A DNA stretch of 64,000 bases from Rhypophila decipiens (lineage: Eukaryota; Ascomycota; Sordariomycetes; Sordariales; Naviculisporaceae), in NCBI GenBank assembly GCA_033297075.1, contig MU858051.1:310001-374000 (forward strand), read 5' to 3'. Below, piece by piece: positions 13,151-25,222 of the stretch. The position numbers were made by a program, and so were the translations under genes. Numbering within the stretch: position 1 is the stretch's first letter; each line of letters starts with the position of its first letter. Below the pieces are notes generated by a model, which worked only from the letters and a program-made list of their open reading frames with translations, had not been told where the DNA came from and made no database searches.

Positions 13151-13669
13151 TGGGAGGCGCGCTTTCGGTGTCAGACAACGGAAGGTTATGTACCGGCCTA
13201 CTCTCTGCTGGGTGTCTGGATTTATGTCTTTTGCTCTGCCTTATTGTTTTTTACGGAATTCTCTTCAATTTGGGGACCAGGAAAGAGGAGGCCACATAGC
13301 GTCGGCGTTTGGATGGGAATTAAAAGTGTTTCGCTCTTGATTAACAACAGCAAAAAACCAACGATACCAATTATATACCAGTGAATCGCTTTCATTATAG
13401 CCATTGAGCAAACGCGCCAGTCCCCCAATCCAATAACAGATCCAGTTGCAACTGGAAACATCAAACATTCTTGTCCTACCCGAGCCCGCTGTAATAACCC
13501 AATCCAAAAGATCCCATATAAACGACCAGCAAACTCCTGATGATGCGCAACCCTTGATGATATTCCTTGCTTGAAATCTTGGCCAGAACCGTACCGCCGT
13601 ATCGAGAAACAGTCCCTGCGTCTTCTCTTTTCCCGAACAAACCAAATAACAAATGTTCTCCAGCAAGTC
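13151..13669. other. Convergent 3' spacer, GPN3 / APQ12
   Basis: About 520 nt lie between two 3' ends. The AT-rich sequence is consistent with the two 3' UTRs and poly(A) signals. I see no gene. Confidence 0.5.
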
Positions 13670-14203
13670 TCACCTCCAACCAGACGACGCCTTCCCACCA
13701 GCTGGTCCCCGTCCTCCCCCAGGCCTCATACTATTCTTCCTCTCCTCCTCAGCATACCTCTCATACTCTTTCAAAAACACATCCTTAATCCCCTGCGCAT
13801 ACCCCCAAACTTTACCCACCACGACAAACGCATCGCGTATACTAGCCTCCAACCCCCGCTGGTACATAAACGCCGCTATCCCAACAAGAACCGCATAAAA
13901 CATCAAGTTGAAAACCAGCCTCGTAAGGGAAACAACCATGCGCCTGGTCCAGTTTAGGATCTGAATGGCGAGTAACAAGACGGCCAGCAAAAAGACGATG
14001 AGGACCACATCGGGGCTGTTTAGCGCGAACTGGGTTATCTTGTCGGCCGCGAGGGCGAGGATGGGGTAGAGGCCTGCTAGCGAGGCGCCGAGGGATCGTC
14101 GGATTGACTGGAAGGGCGAGTCTGGGTGGAGGATGTAGACGTTTAGGTACTCTAGCGAGGAGGGCGGGAGGAGGTCTAGCATTTGGGAGAGAGGATTTAG
14201 CAT
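13670..14203 (-). CDS. APQ12: APQ12-like nuclear envelope/ER membrane protein
   Basis: Single-exon, 177 residues. Two long hydrophobic segments are visible, roughly residues 63-86 (VVLIVFLLAVLLLAIQIL) and 91-113 (LTRLVFNLMFYAVLVGIAAF), separated by a short basic loop (NWTRRMVVS). The tail is Gly/Arg-rich. This arrangement matches the Apq12 family, which in yeast resides in the nuclear envelope and ER and links membrane lipid composition to nuclear pore assembly and mRNA export. The start MLNPLSQMLDLLPPSSLEY leads into an N-terminal soluble part of about 60 residues. A spliced N-terminal extension from 14593 (MDIPVQWAMRYLE then GTAAGC) was considered but not needed. The family call rests on topology and general resemblance, so it is less secure than the enzyme calls here. 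Confidence 0.75.
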   Translation of the reverse strand: MLNPLSQMLDLLPPSSLEYLNVYILHPDSPFQSIRRSLGASLAGLYPILALAADKITQFALNSPDVVLIVFLLAVLLLAIQILNWTRRMVVSLTRLVFNLMFYAVLVGIAAFMYQRGLEASIRDAFVVVGKVWGYAQGIKDVFLKEYERYAEEERKNSMRPGGGRGPAGGKASSGWR

Positions 14204-15486
14204 CCTGGATTTTCTTTTTGGGCTTCGCTTGTTGGTTTTGCTTGGTTGTTTTGAAGTGATGATCTGATTTGCGAGTTTGTTGGTTTTGTTGGTTGCGCTG
14301 ATGGCAGTGTCTTGGGTATCCTTCTCTTTCAGGTGGTTTGCGCAAACAACTGTATCTCAATCTGACGTGATGTGCGCTCGGGGAGATTCCTCGTGTGTGC
14401 CTTTCCTTCTTCCTTTTGGTGATTGTTGATGGGAATGCGCGCGTGAAAACAAGATGATGAAAACAGGCGAGGCAGGTACAGTGGAGTTTACTCCTGTCCA
14501 CGAGGTCGAGAACGAATGGAATGGGGTGGCGTTCTTCAGAGCAAAAAGCTTACCTTCCAAGTAGCGCATCGCCCACTGCACGGGTATATCCATCTTTTGT
14601 AGCCGTTATTCCTTCTTTGTTGTATGAGATTTATTTGCGTCCCGGTGTAAATGATGCTTTCTTTGGTCTGGTGTAGTTTTCTTTGGTCTGTCAGGTTCTT
14701 TTGGGGCGTTTTCGCGTTGTCTTTTAGGTTCCGAGACGTCGCGATTGTTGAGTGGGGGTTCAGGTAACTGTCTTGCAGCGGCACATGTGGGGCAACCTCA
14801 CTGGACCGTCGGGATGGGGACACGAGATGATCTTCTCCTCATGGGCACGAAAGACACTATCAATATCTGCAGGTACTTAATATGTACATACCCGCACATC
14901 CTATACTCGTTCTGGATAACGAAATTGAAATAGGGGCTGCGAAAGTGTTACAAAACGTTGTAAACACATCTCGTGATAGACCCGCTCAACGAGCCCTCAG
15001 GGGTACGTCATTGATGTCGGTGATACGTTCATACTTTGAAACCGAGTCCTATCAGAGGGACATACAATGCGACCATATGAACCATGAATAAACAGAATCA
15101 AGAAATAAATAGCAAAAATACTTCTCTGCCTTCCCTCATACATATTCTTCGTCCAAAAGATCTCGGGCTACACTGTCCCAGGATCGTCACCCAGTTTTCC
15201 AGCCTGGGAAACGTTTTTGGGCCCGGGATGGACATTACTTGCCCAGATGATTCTAAACTCAGCCAGCCTCCTCCTTTCTGCAATAAAAGTCCTCGGTGTG
15301 GGCCATCTGGTCCCAGACTCTGATAATGTTCCAGGCTGTGAGCTTCGATAGCCTCCCCTGATATCGATCCAAAATCAAGTCCCACTTAACGCCCTGTCCC
15401 CATAAGGGTAACCGGCATAATTCGACGTCGACATTCTGCAAGGTAATGACGGCAAGCGGGTTGCAAATCGCGGCGCCTCGTCGTGA
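14204..15486. other. Spacer between APQ12 and MPO1
   Basis: About 1.3 kb lie between the 5' end of APQ12 and the 3' end of MPO1, both on the minus strand. It should contain the APQ12 promoter and leader and the MPO1 3' UTR. A good donor-like GTAAGC near 14550 on the minus strand might mark a spliced 5' leader. I find no additional gene. Confidence 0.45.
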
Positions 15487-16199
15487 TTACTCGGCCTTCT
15501 TACCCTTGCGCGCGCGGAACTTGGCAATCTCGATCTCGACAGCCTTACTGACACGGGACTGGAGATCAGGTCTATATCCAATGGCGAACAGCACCTCGAG
15601 CCATACAAAGAGCGGGGCCAGGAAGAAGGCCTGGAAGAGATTATCCAACAGCGCGGGTGCCCGGCCCTCGAACTTTCCGTGGCCGATGAACTGCAGGATC
15701 CAGGAAACGACGTGTATCGCAATAGCCCACTGCGTGACCTCAGTCGGGTTTTGTATTCTGAGATAATTGGTGAAAGCCGCCGCTCCGAGGCAGATCAAGG
15801 CCAGGGCCGTCCCGGCGACGGGTTCAAGGAGAACATAAAGCCCACCGTACAACAATGCCGCAAATGTTCCCACATTCGGCGTGAGATAAGGTATTTGAAG
15901 CCACGAGGGCAGATCAAAGAAAGGGCCGTAGTTTGAAGCCTGGATTGGGCGTTAGACGGTTGGTTACCAAGGCTTGGTTGGGATAGCAGTTGAGGGGTGC
16001 CGTACAATTTCAAATGCGGAAAACAGAATTAGCGGCACGCATACTATATGGATAAATACGTTGACGCTGTTATGGTGGTAGGCACCATACTGCAAATCGA
16101 GATGAAGCCCATTTGTTAGCACTGGAGCGTGGGTTCGGCGTCTTGGGAAAGATAGGCGCTACTTACAAAGGTGAGTTGTTTTTCTAGGTTTAGAGACAT
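15487..16199 (-). CDS. MPO1: MPO1-type DUF962 protein (2-hydroxy fatty acid dioxygenase)
   Basis: Three exons: 16167-16199 (11 codons), 16006-16089 (28 codons) and 15487-15939 (150 codons plus stop), all phase 0, giving 189 residues. The start MSLNLEKQLTF is followed by YGAYHHNSVNVFIH, the His-rich motif of the DUF962/YGL010w family; these histidines are the expected iron ligands. Several hydrophobic segments follow, and the tail is Lys/Arg-rich (KFRARKGKKAE), suiting an ER membrane protein. Yeast Mpo1 carries out alpha-oxidation of 2-hydroxypalmitic acid during phytosphingosine breakdown. The first two exons are short enough to be missed by simple gene callers, but both introns have good GT/AG sites (GTAAGT to TTGCAG, GTACGG to ATCCAG) and all frames agree. 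Confidence 0.92.
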
Positions 16200-17645
16200 T
16201 ATGAAATTTTAAGGGGTGGGTTGGACGACTAGAGACTTTGTCTTGGATGTTTGTATCTCAGAGTCGGCAGTGAAGGTTCTTCCGGGTTGCGAGAATGAGA
16301 CAATGGAGATGAGGACGAAGGATGAGTTCACTTTGCAACGTGGTCGCTTCTCACCAATACAGCTGAGGAAACTGTTGTAAAAGGAATTGAGCAAGATAAC
16401 GTAGATATTAAGCAATCTCGTGAGAACAGATTCGAGGGTCACGGAACCCGATATCAAAAAGACGCGATGAGGGGAAGGCAGAGTGGAATCTTGGAGGTTT
16501 GTGGTGGTGTCGTAAATGATCAGGCACATTTTAAACTTCATGTGCTAAACCGACTGACGTTAGGCGCAGAGACGAAACGCATGCCTCGGATGTGGGGTTC
16601 CTCGTTGGGTGGCATGTTCACTAATTCCAAACACGGTAAGCTCACTGACGGGTACCTCCGTTTCCCCATGGGGCCGGGCAGCCCAGGAATTGTCAAGGGC
16701 TTGACCAGTGACCACGCAGCAAGAGACTCGAACTACCGATTTCAAAGTATACTTAAAAAAATAACATTGTTATTTTACTTTTAAGGTATGTATAACAGTC
16801 ATATTGTTTCAATCAAGAGCTCGAGAGTGCTGGAGAAGCCAGGCCCCAGGTACTATTCCAACTAATCAGACTTCTGTGAACTTGACTCGAGAATCATCAC
16901 GCTGACCGGCAGGACAGATTATCCAATTTTTAAACCATCTCAACATATCAAAAATGAGGTTCCCTTTCGGGGCATTATTGTTCTGGGGCTCAAACCGAAC
17001 CGAAGATTCCAAAGCTTCCATTCAAGACTTCGCGACAACGGGAACCATCTGAACCCTTGTGGCGCCAAGGCCCGCCACGGTCCCTTGCAGATCAACGCAC
17101 GGACCAAAGGTTAATTTTGTGGCCAGTGGGAGTGGCCCCTTGCCAGGAGCTGCCGACTGGTCGACGACTTGCCATGTCTCGTTCTCCAATTTTCTTTTTG
17201 GTGCCCGGATCCGTCATCAGCCCTGCAACCTGTGCCAGCGTTCGGATACCTAGCAAGCGCATCCGAAGACGGAAAACCAGCATTCGCGATAGCTTCTTAT
17301 TTATCCGTACTGAATTATTTACTCCTTGCTGCGCATTAGCTCCCCGCCCCCCTACCGCCGGTTGCTAAAATACGCGAACCCGTAACGTAATCGAAGGGAC
17401 CCCGGAGAATCAGCACTCGCGCCCGCTCGAGCCCATTCGCTGATCGACCCTCCGAGTCGCGACCTCGAAATTTCTCCCCCATCGCTCTCGTTATAATCGC
17501 GTCTTCTTTCTTGTTATTCGGGTAGAAAGGATCAGCCACGCGCCGCCCCGTGCGCGCTGGAGGAAGTCACCGCGACCGATTTCGAGCCGGATTGCCAGTC
17601 TCTGCCACCCTCTCCAACCAGCAGTTTACGAAACGCACGGCCATC
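16200..17645. promoter_or_regulatory. Divergent promoter region, MPO1 / RPB7
   Basis: About 1.45 kb between divergent starts. Pyrimidine-rich leader sequence precedes RPB7. Frames such as 17057-17368 have no recognisable product. A TTCGAGTCT string near 16720 on the minus strand resembles a tRNA B box but has no A box in the right position. Confidence 0.4.
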
Positions 17646-18345
17646 ATGTTTTTCCTACACAACCTCGAGCATACGGTCACCCTCCATCCGTCATATTTCG
17701 GGAGGAATATGCATGAGCTAGTGACGGCGAAACTGGTTAAGGACATGGAGGGCGTGTGCATGGGCGACTACTTCATCATTGCCATCATGGACACATTTGA
17801 CGTTTCTGAAGGGCGCATTCTCCCCGGAAATGGGTTGGCAGAGTTCACGGTTGGCTACCGTGCCGTTGTGTGGAGACCGTTCAAGGGCGAAGTGGTCAGT
17901 TTGCCCCCTTCCCTGTGTGTTCAGCGCTGTGCGCTGACACCTCTCAGGTCGACTGCGTCGTTGTATCTGTGAATCCCCACGGTTTCTTCTGTCAGGCTGG
18001 TCCTCTGAGACTCTTCGTCTCTACCTCGGTAAGTCCATGGGATGATGTGAACTCCAAGTTCACTGCGATCAGCGTTCACTGAACGTACCCAAATCAGATG
18101 ATGCCCGAGGAGATTCACTACGACGCGAACGCCTCGCCCCCACAGTTCACAAACAACGCCGACATGGTCATCGAGCCCAATACTCACATCCGTGTGAAGC
18201 TGATTAATATGCGGACGGAGGTGGGCGAGATGTGGGCTATCGGAACAATCAACGGAGATTTTCTTGGGTATGTCGGGTGCTTCTCCACAGGACGGTATGG
18301 TGCTCGGTGTGCTAACTGTCCGACAACAGCTGTCTACAAGCCTAA
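17646..18345 (+). CDS. RPB7: RNA polymerase II subunit RPB7
   Basis: RPB7 pairs with RPB4 to form the Pol II stalk, which binds emerging RNA and is needed for initiation and mRNA fate. Four exons: 17646-17894, 17948-18028, 18098-18267 and a 16-nt last exon 18330-18345. The product is 171 residues, the same length as yeast Rpb7. The N-terminal half is the SHS2-like tip domain (MFFLHNLEHTVTLHPSYFG, GYRAVVWRPFKGEV). The C-terminal half is the OB/S1 fold (VDCVVVSVNPHGFFCQAG, TEVGEMWAIGTINGDFLG). The first intron uses a GTCAGT donor, which restores the conserved GEVVDCVV. The last exon adds only CLQA and stop after a split Gly/Cys junction. MTD1 follows in convergent orientation. Confidence 0.96.
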
Positions 18346-19365
18346 AATGACGCTGGGGATGGCCAATGACGTGTCGTTGGGCCATTCCGCTTCACTCAGT
18401 CGACCCAGGTGGCGTGACTGAAGAACATGGTCTCTCGAGACTATGAAATATTAGAAAGTCTTGCAAAGATCTCATGTGGCATTTTGCATACATGTACATG
18501 CTCATAGAAGCGGGACTATCTTGAGCTATCAACAGCCGCACAGAACCTCTTTCTCACACTGGAGCAAGGTCTTCAAGACAGCTCTTGTTTTGAAAGACTA
18601 CTGGTACTATCACGAATACGGAGCACTGCGCGGCGGGAGTATTGATCTTGAGACGGAGACCATGCCACCAGTTTCATCGATAACTGTGGACTTGGGTAAC
18701 GGAAGATTCAATATGAACGTTGTCAAAGGACGCCATTCGATGGATACTATACTATCTACCTAGATACCCTACGGAAAAGGACTATGAGGCTCCCCTGATT
18801 TATATAACAGGGCCGGAGACCAAACAAATCTCACGAACAATCTAGTTTTTAGAGCTTCCTTTCCAGTTTTCTTCATTATCATAGCACCTGTTCGTAATCG
18901 CTCGCCGTGGCCATACTTTGAGCAAAGTACAAGAGTTGTGACCAGCTGGTCCAACAAGAGCACGGAAAGAGGAGTCAATGATTCGTGGGTTGCCAGACGT
19001 ACCTAAGGTGTCAGACATACCTTATGGTATCAAAATGACGCCTTTCTATTACCGCACTATTTCACCGTGAAGATATGGCCCTTTTTATCCTCTCTGTTGA
19101 CAATATGGGGCCGAGCGTAGAGATACATACGGCTTCATCGTCCTAGAAAACTGTCGATCCCTCTTGGGAAGGGAATAACACCAAGTGTTGGTCCGTAGCA
19201 CATTGTTCACGCCGTGTCATATTTCAATGTCTTCCTTTTTTTGGATGTTCCTACCTACCCCAAGTCCTCCCGCCAAATTCGGCAAGAAAAAGGACCATGA
19301 CCTGATGTATGCACCTGATTGGCGTTGTTCTTCCTCTCGCTCTCTCTATCCTTCATTTGAACCAT
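18346..19365. other. Convergent 3' spacer, RPB7 / MTD1
   Basis: About 1 kb between two 3' ends. AT-rich stretches fit 3' UTRs. No gene or RNA signature recognised. Confidence 0.45.
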
Positions 19366-20492
19366 TTAACCATCAACAAAAGCCTCGTTTCTCGCTTGTT
19401 GTTCCGCACCCTTGGGATCATTCGAAGACCCCTGAGGTCCGGGGCGGTTGGCGATGAGGCGCTGTTTCACATGTCAGTATCCCAGTCTTCATCTTTCACT
19501 CATACTGCCGACCAGCCTGCCAGTTGACATGGACCAGTGAAAGAAAAGAAACTTACAACCAAATTTCTCAACAAGACAGCAATAGTAACCTTGCCAATGC
19601 TCGGCACATAGATACTAGCCTTCTCCTTGACAGCCGGTCCATCAAAGTTCCTGAAACTCGAGAAGTTGATGCACACGGCGCCGTCTCTTAATAACTCGGT
19701 AGGGACCTTGAAGTTCTCAGTCGGCACACCGCCAATAACGACATCGGACAGGGGAAGAACATCCTTCAGGCCCCAGCCTTCTTTATCCTCGACCTTGTGG
19801 CGCGGGGCACGAATTCCACTGCCACGAGAAAACACCTGCACTCCTGTGATATCCACGCTGTAGACAGTCGCTCCGTCGTTGGCGAGCAGCGCGGCGAGGG
19901 GTCTTCCATTGACCTCGCTTCTGTTGATCACGGTGATGGTCTTGCCAAAGAGGCGGTTTCCGTAGGCGAGGATGGGGTTGTAAATCTGCAGATGCTCGAG
20001 GGCTTTGACGATGGCCAGGGGCGTGCAGGGCAAGATGGATTTCTTTTGGTTAGTGGGCGGGTCGAGGAAGCGCACGTTGTGGTACATGTTGAAGAGGTGC
20101 GTGTGGCAGAGACCTTCAACGTCCTTTGCCAGGGAGACGGTTTCCTGGATGTACCGGTCCTGCTGGTGGTTGCCGCCCCAGATGGGGTAGTAGACTATGA
20201 TGCCGTCTACGGAATCGTCTTGGTTGGCGGCGATGATGGCTTCTTCGAGGACTTCCTTGTCTACCTTGCGGAGGTCAAAGTCGAACCCGTTCTCCTCGCA
20301 GGTCTTCTTGGACCAGTCGGCATATTGGGCTGCTGCCGGGTCGTCGTTGGCGAGGAAAGCCGCGAGGGTGGGCTTTTTGGCGTCAGGTCCTTGGACCTTG
20401 ATGAGTGTCTCGCGCACCTCGGTGAGGAGCTTCTTGGCGATTGTGTCGGACAAGATGACCTTGCAGGTCTTTGGGACTTCTTGGGAGGCCAT
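19366..20492 (-). CDS. MTD1: Cytosolic NAD-dependent methylenetetrahydrofolate dehydrogenase
   Basis: Oxidises 5,10-methylene-THF to methenyl-THF with NAD+ in cytosolic one-carbon metabolism supporting purine synthesis. Exons are 19557-20492 (312 codons) and 19366-19461 (31 codons plus stop), phase 0, giving 343 residues. Visible motifs typical of the monofunctional fungal type are VYYPIWGGNHQQDRYIQ in the catalytic domain, CTPLAIVKALEHL, and the Rossmann segment KTITVINRSEVNGRPLAALL with GATVYSVD. The C-terminal IGKVTIAVLLRNLV runs into the second exon (RLIANRPGPQGSSNDPKG...), a polar tail longer than in yeast (320 aa). The second intron has a CTGAC branch site and AACAG acceptor. Reading through the donor instead adds 18 other residues before a stop. 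It is functionally linked to SAM synthetase in this window through folate/methyl metabolism. Confidence 0.93.
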
Positions 20493-21605
20493 TGTGATTG
20501 AGTATATAAATCAATTGGCTTGATATGTGGTGTTGAGTTGGAGATTTCTGTGAAAGAGAAGGTCAGCAATAGTCCTCTGTGTTCAACATCCTGCCCCTAT
20601 CGCAAGGCGTGGGCCCGGTTTCCTCATCTTGCAAGAATAGTACATTTGACTGCCTCATCGAAAACACTACACACAGGAATTGATACGCAATATACACCAA
20701 AAGACGACCTATATTCATATGGGTTGAAAACAACAAAAGCTTACTCACCAGGACTGTATATGCCCCGCGATCCCACCCCACTTACAAGTTTGAGAGGTGT
20801 TGTTGAAAGAATCCAAGGTAGACAGCAAATGAATAATATTATAACACAAGCTTCAGGTGTTGAGAAAAAAGGAGACAGGGACACGTCACTTGAGAGATTT
20901 TGTATTGTAGCAAGTCATATTTTTTTCACACAGGCTTACAATCGGCAGTTGTAGAAGCGCTTCCACCAACTCTGATTTACATGGATTCGCGAGGAAGAAA
21001 GTTAACAGAGTGCCACCACAGTGGGTTGCGTTCTCGGCGTCTCAGATGCTCTCAAAAAATTTCAGACGGAAGCTCTCAAACCAATGCCCCTCTTTCCGCT
21101 TACAGCTTAGCGTTCCAATGGGTCCCTGGTGGCTTTCCGTCGCAGCGAGCTGGGATGATGGTGTCACTGCTCAGGTTTCCGCCTCACCGCCCGCGATAAA
21201 CTTGTTTACTGCCGCGGGGTACGGTTGCGATAACGGCGAAAAGTCCCAGTTGTCTTGACAGCTGTTGCCCCTCCACAAGATGCCCAGTTTAATCGCGTGC
21301 GGCTTTGGGTCTGAGTACCTGGACCTTGGACACATTGAACGGGATGAGCGGTTACTCATTGCCCAGGAACCGAGCGACACTTCATAACACCCTAGCCATA
21401 TATACGGAATATCAACCTCGACCTGCAACCAAGTATTAGCAGCTCACTCACAATTCCAATCTATTTCAAGTTGCACATGACAAACCGTGAGCACGTCTCA
21501 GCAGAATAACACCAAAACCACCGGCTACAGGGTTGCATATACTCGGCCATCGACAGAGCAGCATTATCAATACTCGGCAGGCTGTTTGGTGCCCCTGAGC
21601 GCATT
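20493..21605. promoter_or_regulatory. Divergent promoter region, MTD1 / MMS19
   Basis: About 1.1 kb between divergent starts. A TATATA-containing stretch lies near 21398, about 210 nt upstream of the MMS19 start. No open frame with recognisable content. Confidence 0.4.
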
Positions 21606-24600
21606 ATGGCAACCTTCAAAGATTGGGCGCTACAGTACGTCCTGTCTGACGACGAGACCGTTCAACATGAATTTTCGGAAAAGGCGGCAAAGGAAATAGA
21701 AAACGCCCGGGCAAACAGCACAGTGTTGGGAAATTGGGCATTATCCGTCAACCAATGGCTGACGACAGCCTCGGCGGGTGACGATGACGACGGGGAGGAC
21801 GGCGACGAAGCGCCGAGTGGGGATATTATTGCCCGTGCCAAAGCTCTCGGTTTCATGGCTGACACCCTCGAGGTACTCGGCCGGAACACGTTGAAATCTG
21901 AGCAGGTTCGCTTCCTGGTTGGTTTCTTCGGCGCCATCTTCTCATATGACCACAAGGCCGGCATCACTGCTGCAACCAAGGCATTACGGCAGCTATATTC
22001 GATGAAAGGATTCAACGCCTCTATGGGGGTGAAGATGCTGGAGGACGTCTTGAAGATCAAGGAAGATTTCCGGTTGCAGACAGGGGCTACGAGGCTGGAG
22101 ATATACGAGCTCTTTCTCAGTCTCCTGCAGGACCAGTCAGTGAGCAGCGAGCTCCAACACAAGTACGGAACGTCGCTTGGATTCATTGTCGACCTACTCC
22201 AGTTGTGTCAACACGAAAGAGACCCAAAGAACCTCTTGGTGTGGTTCAAAATCCTTCCTACCCTTCTCAGAGACTATTCACCATCCCCAGAGATCACAGA
22301 GGAAATATTCAAGGCATTCTCGGCCTATTTCCCAATATCCATAAGGAGCTCCGCTACCCCTATTGGGATTACCGCTGAAGACCTCAAGGAAGCTGTCCGG
22401 GGTTGTTTCGCATCCCACCAGCGTGTTGCTCCCCTCGCCTTCCCCTTTCTCATGCAGAAACTCGACCAAGGCGATGCTGTGACTGTGACGGTCAAGGTCG
22501 ACATCCTCAGGACCATCAAGGCGTGTATTGAGCAGTTTGACCATCCACAAAACAGTGTTGTGCCATACATCGACAAGATATGGAGCTCTCTCAAATATGA
22601 GGTGCGCAATGGAGAGGTCAAAGAGACCATTGATGCTACTCTGGAAGTGCTCAGGGCCATTGCAAAAAGACTAGACGGCACAAAGACCTTCAAGTATGAT
22701 GCAGCGATGCTGAAGAACTATATCGACATGGTATTCAAGGACTGCCGCGACGACTTGTCGAATCCTACGTACACCAAGCAAGCCGGTCTGCTTTTGGTGA
22801 CGGTCATCACAGCCAATATCAAGGGCTTCTACCTTGAAAGTGCCAATCTGCTCGACTGTATCCGTCAGAATCTGCGCCAGCCCAAATCGCCGTCTCATAC
22901 GAGGGACCTGGTCTTGCTTCTCAACTCTATATTGAGGGCACGACAGGAGCTGTTTGAGGGCAGAGCCAATGGTCATCCAGAAGACGTGGAGCAGCTAAAG
23001 ACAGGACCAGATCCCGCGAATCTCGAGAGCCTGTTCCACGAAGTCTATGTTCCTATTTGGGTGGGAAAGCCAAAAGCGCCAGGCTCGGTCAATTCTTCCG
23101 AGGACTGGTCTGAAGACCGCTATATCCCTCATTGGGTCCAGAAGCCGAATAAACCAGACACTGTCACCACCGATACACTCAAAAAGGTCGCACAGGGTCT
23201 TGCCTTATTGGTGAGTCAGAGGAGGATATCTCAGTCAGGAGGCGTCTTCAGGTTATGTTCCAGCAATACCTCGAGCGATATCTGCTCTTTATTGGCGCGG
23301 TGCCTCTATAACCCTCTGACCCTCAGCTCCAACGACCAGGACACAACCAGCGCCGACTTGGAGAACGAGGTTGTGTTAGCCCTGCGCACAATCGTTATGA
23401 ACCATAGGGAGACATACAACACGCTCATGTCCTTTGCCAAACTCGAAATAGAAAAACGGCACTGGACCAACCCATCTCGGCATTCTCTGGCAGCCCTGAA
23501 AGACCTGTTTTCCAGGCTGGCCTTTATCGGCTGCTCTGATTTTCCAATCAATATCACCACGGAAACGTCTCCCGAGGTGTACTACTCTCCTCTACAACAT
23601 CTCATCACTTTTGCAGCCATTCAGCTCACGTTTTTCCCATTTTATCGGCCGAACGACAAGAACTCCTTCAAGGAATCGCCAGCCAAATCGTACGTTATCT
23701 CGGCGTTGCACGCTGCCCTCTTGCATTTCCGTGATGCCTGCGTAGCCAGGTATCAGCAAGCCGACTTGGTCAAATACTCTGGAAGTGAGCAAAACTGGAT
23801 CGACGAGTACAAATCGCTACCGGAGGATTGGTTACAGCAGTTGCGGAGTGATCCCAGCAAAACGGATGCTACTGTATGGTCACTCAAGGAGGATGATCCA
23901 GAGGTCTATCGTCAATTCCTCAAAGTTGGCCTCTTCTTCGTCAGGAGTCTGTATATTGACGCCTCCAAGAGTTCTGGCACATGGAATGAAGCTGCTCTTT
24001 TCCAGCTCTCAAAAATCGCGGCATTGGTGGTCCGGGCTCTGGATGAAAAGCTGCAAACAACTTGTCTGCTGGCCAAGGAAGCCTTCAATTTCTTTAGGCC
24101 TTCGACGGAGCCAGTTCAGGAGGGTATGCCAACTCCCTTTGGAGGCTTGTTGACTTTGGGAATACTCGAGGGACTGTGGCCACAGGCCATGACTGAACTT
24201 GTGAGTCTCTGTATAGCTAGCTTCATTAAGTCTGCTCATCTAACACTATTTTACAGTACCAACCAGATGGTCTCGCCGATAGCTATATGCTCGATGTCAG
24301 GCGTACAAAGGACATAACGCCGGCATCAACAGAAATTCGGGCAGCCATAGGTGCTATCCTCGCCAACAAATACAAAGGCCCACCATCAATTTCGCCTTGT
24401 TTCCTGAAGGAACTGGTGAATACCGCCACGACATCAATCGAGCATGTTGACCCCAAGACCTTCGAGGCCAACATCAAAATCGCCATGAACATCCTAGCCG
24501 GCGCTGCCGCCCGCCAGGACAAATACATCGTCGAGGCAGTCCCTCTCCTCCGCGCAGCAATATCATCCCCAAGCCCGAACAGCGAGATCGCCGCTCAATC

Positions 24601-25222
24601 TCTGGGGATTATCGTCCAAGACAACGAATTCCTCACCGCCGAGAACCACGCCGTCGTGAAGAGGTTTTTCAAACAATGGGCCTACAACTACGTGGCCAAA
24701 CCGCTATTCGAGCTCGCTCTTCCCAAGCCCCAATCCGACCCGGCAACCGGCGCCAAATACACCACCGCCATCTTGTCCCTGGTCCGGAACTGCCCGTTCA
24801 CGGTGTATCAAGACGACCTAGAGCCATTGATCAGACTCTTGATTACATCCCTGGCCAAAGGAAGCCCGGGCCTCACCAACCAAGAAATCGCTCGCAAACG
24901 GACTGTCTCCGCCCTGGAAATTTTGGTCGAGGTCTTGACCAACGAGCCGGATTCGGTAAAGGGCCATCTGAAGCCAATCATCACGAATGGAATGAATCTC
25001 TACAACGACATCTCAAGAGAACATGACCTTCAGCTTGTCATGTCCCGGAAGCTGGTCTTGCAGCTGTTGGGCGCGATACCTACCAAGTTCGAGGAGCGCC
25101 ATTTGCTCCCGTATGCGCCGCAGATGAAGCGCATGCTGGCGACGGCTTGTGGGGATTCGGTGCGCGAGATCAGGAAGACGGCTATTATTGCTAGGGAGAA
25201 TTGGTCCAAGATTGGGGCATAA
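21606..25222 (+). CDS. MET18: MMS19/MET18, cytosolic Fe-S protein assembly targeting factor
   Basis: MMS19 is the HEAT-repeat scaffold of the cytosolic iron-sulfur targeting complex, which hands Fe-S clusters to DNA polymerases, primase, XPD/Rad3 and other genome-maintenance enzymes. Exons are 21606-24200 (865 codons) and 24257-25222 (321 codons plus stop), phase 0, total 1186 residues, somewhat longer than the 1030-residue yeast and human proteins. The N-terminal domain opens MATFKDWALQYVLSDD. An acidic loop (DDDDGEDGDE) near residues 58-68 looks like a lineage insertion. Helical HEAT-like repeats run through the remainder and end DSVREIRKTAIIARENWSKIG, the usual place of the C-terminal repeats that contact client enzymes. 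The intron (GTGAGT to TTACAG) interrupts MTEL/YQPDG. Assignment rests on overall composition, length and family-like N- and C-terminal blocks. Confidence 0.88.

Noticed and set aside
16700..16735. B-box-like TTCGAGTCT on the minus strand
   Set aside because: No A box at the proper distance upstream and no cloverleaf; judged chance.
19797..20501. 234-codon plus-strand open frame
   Set aside because: It is antisense to MTD1, for the same reason as the SAM synthetase shadow frame.
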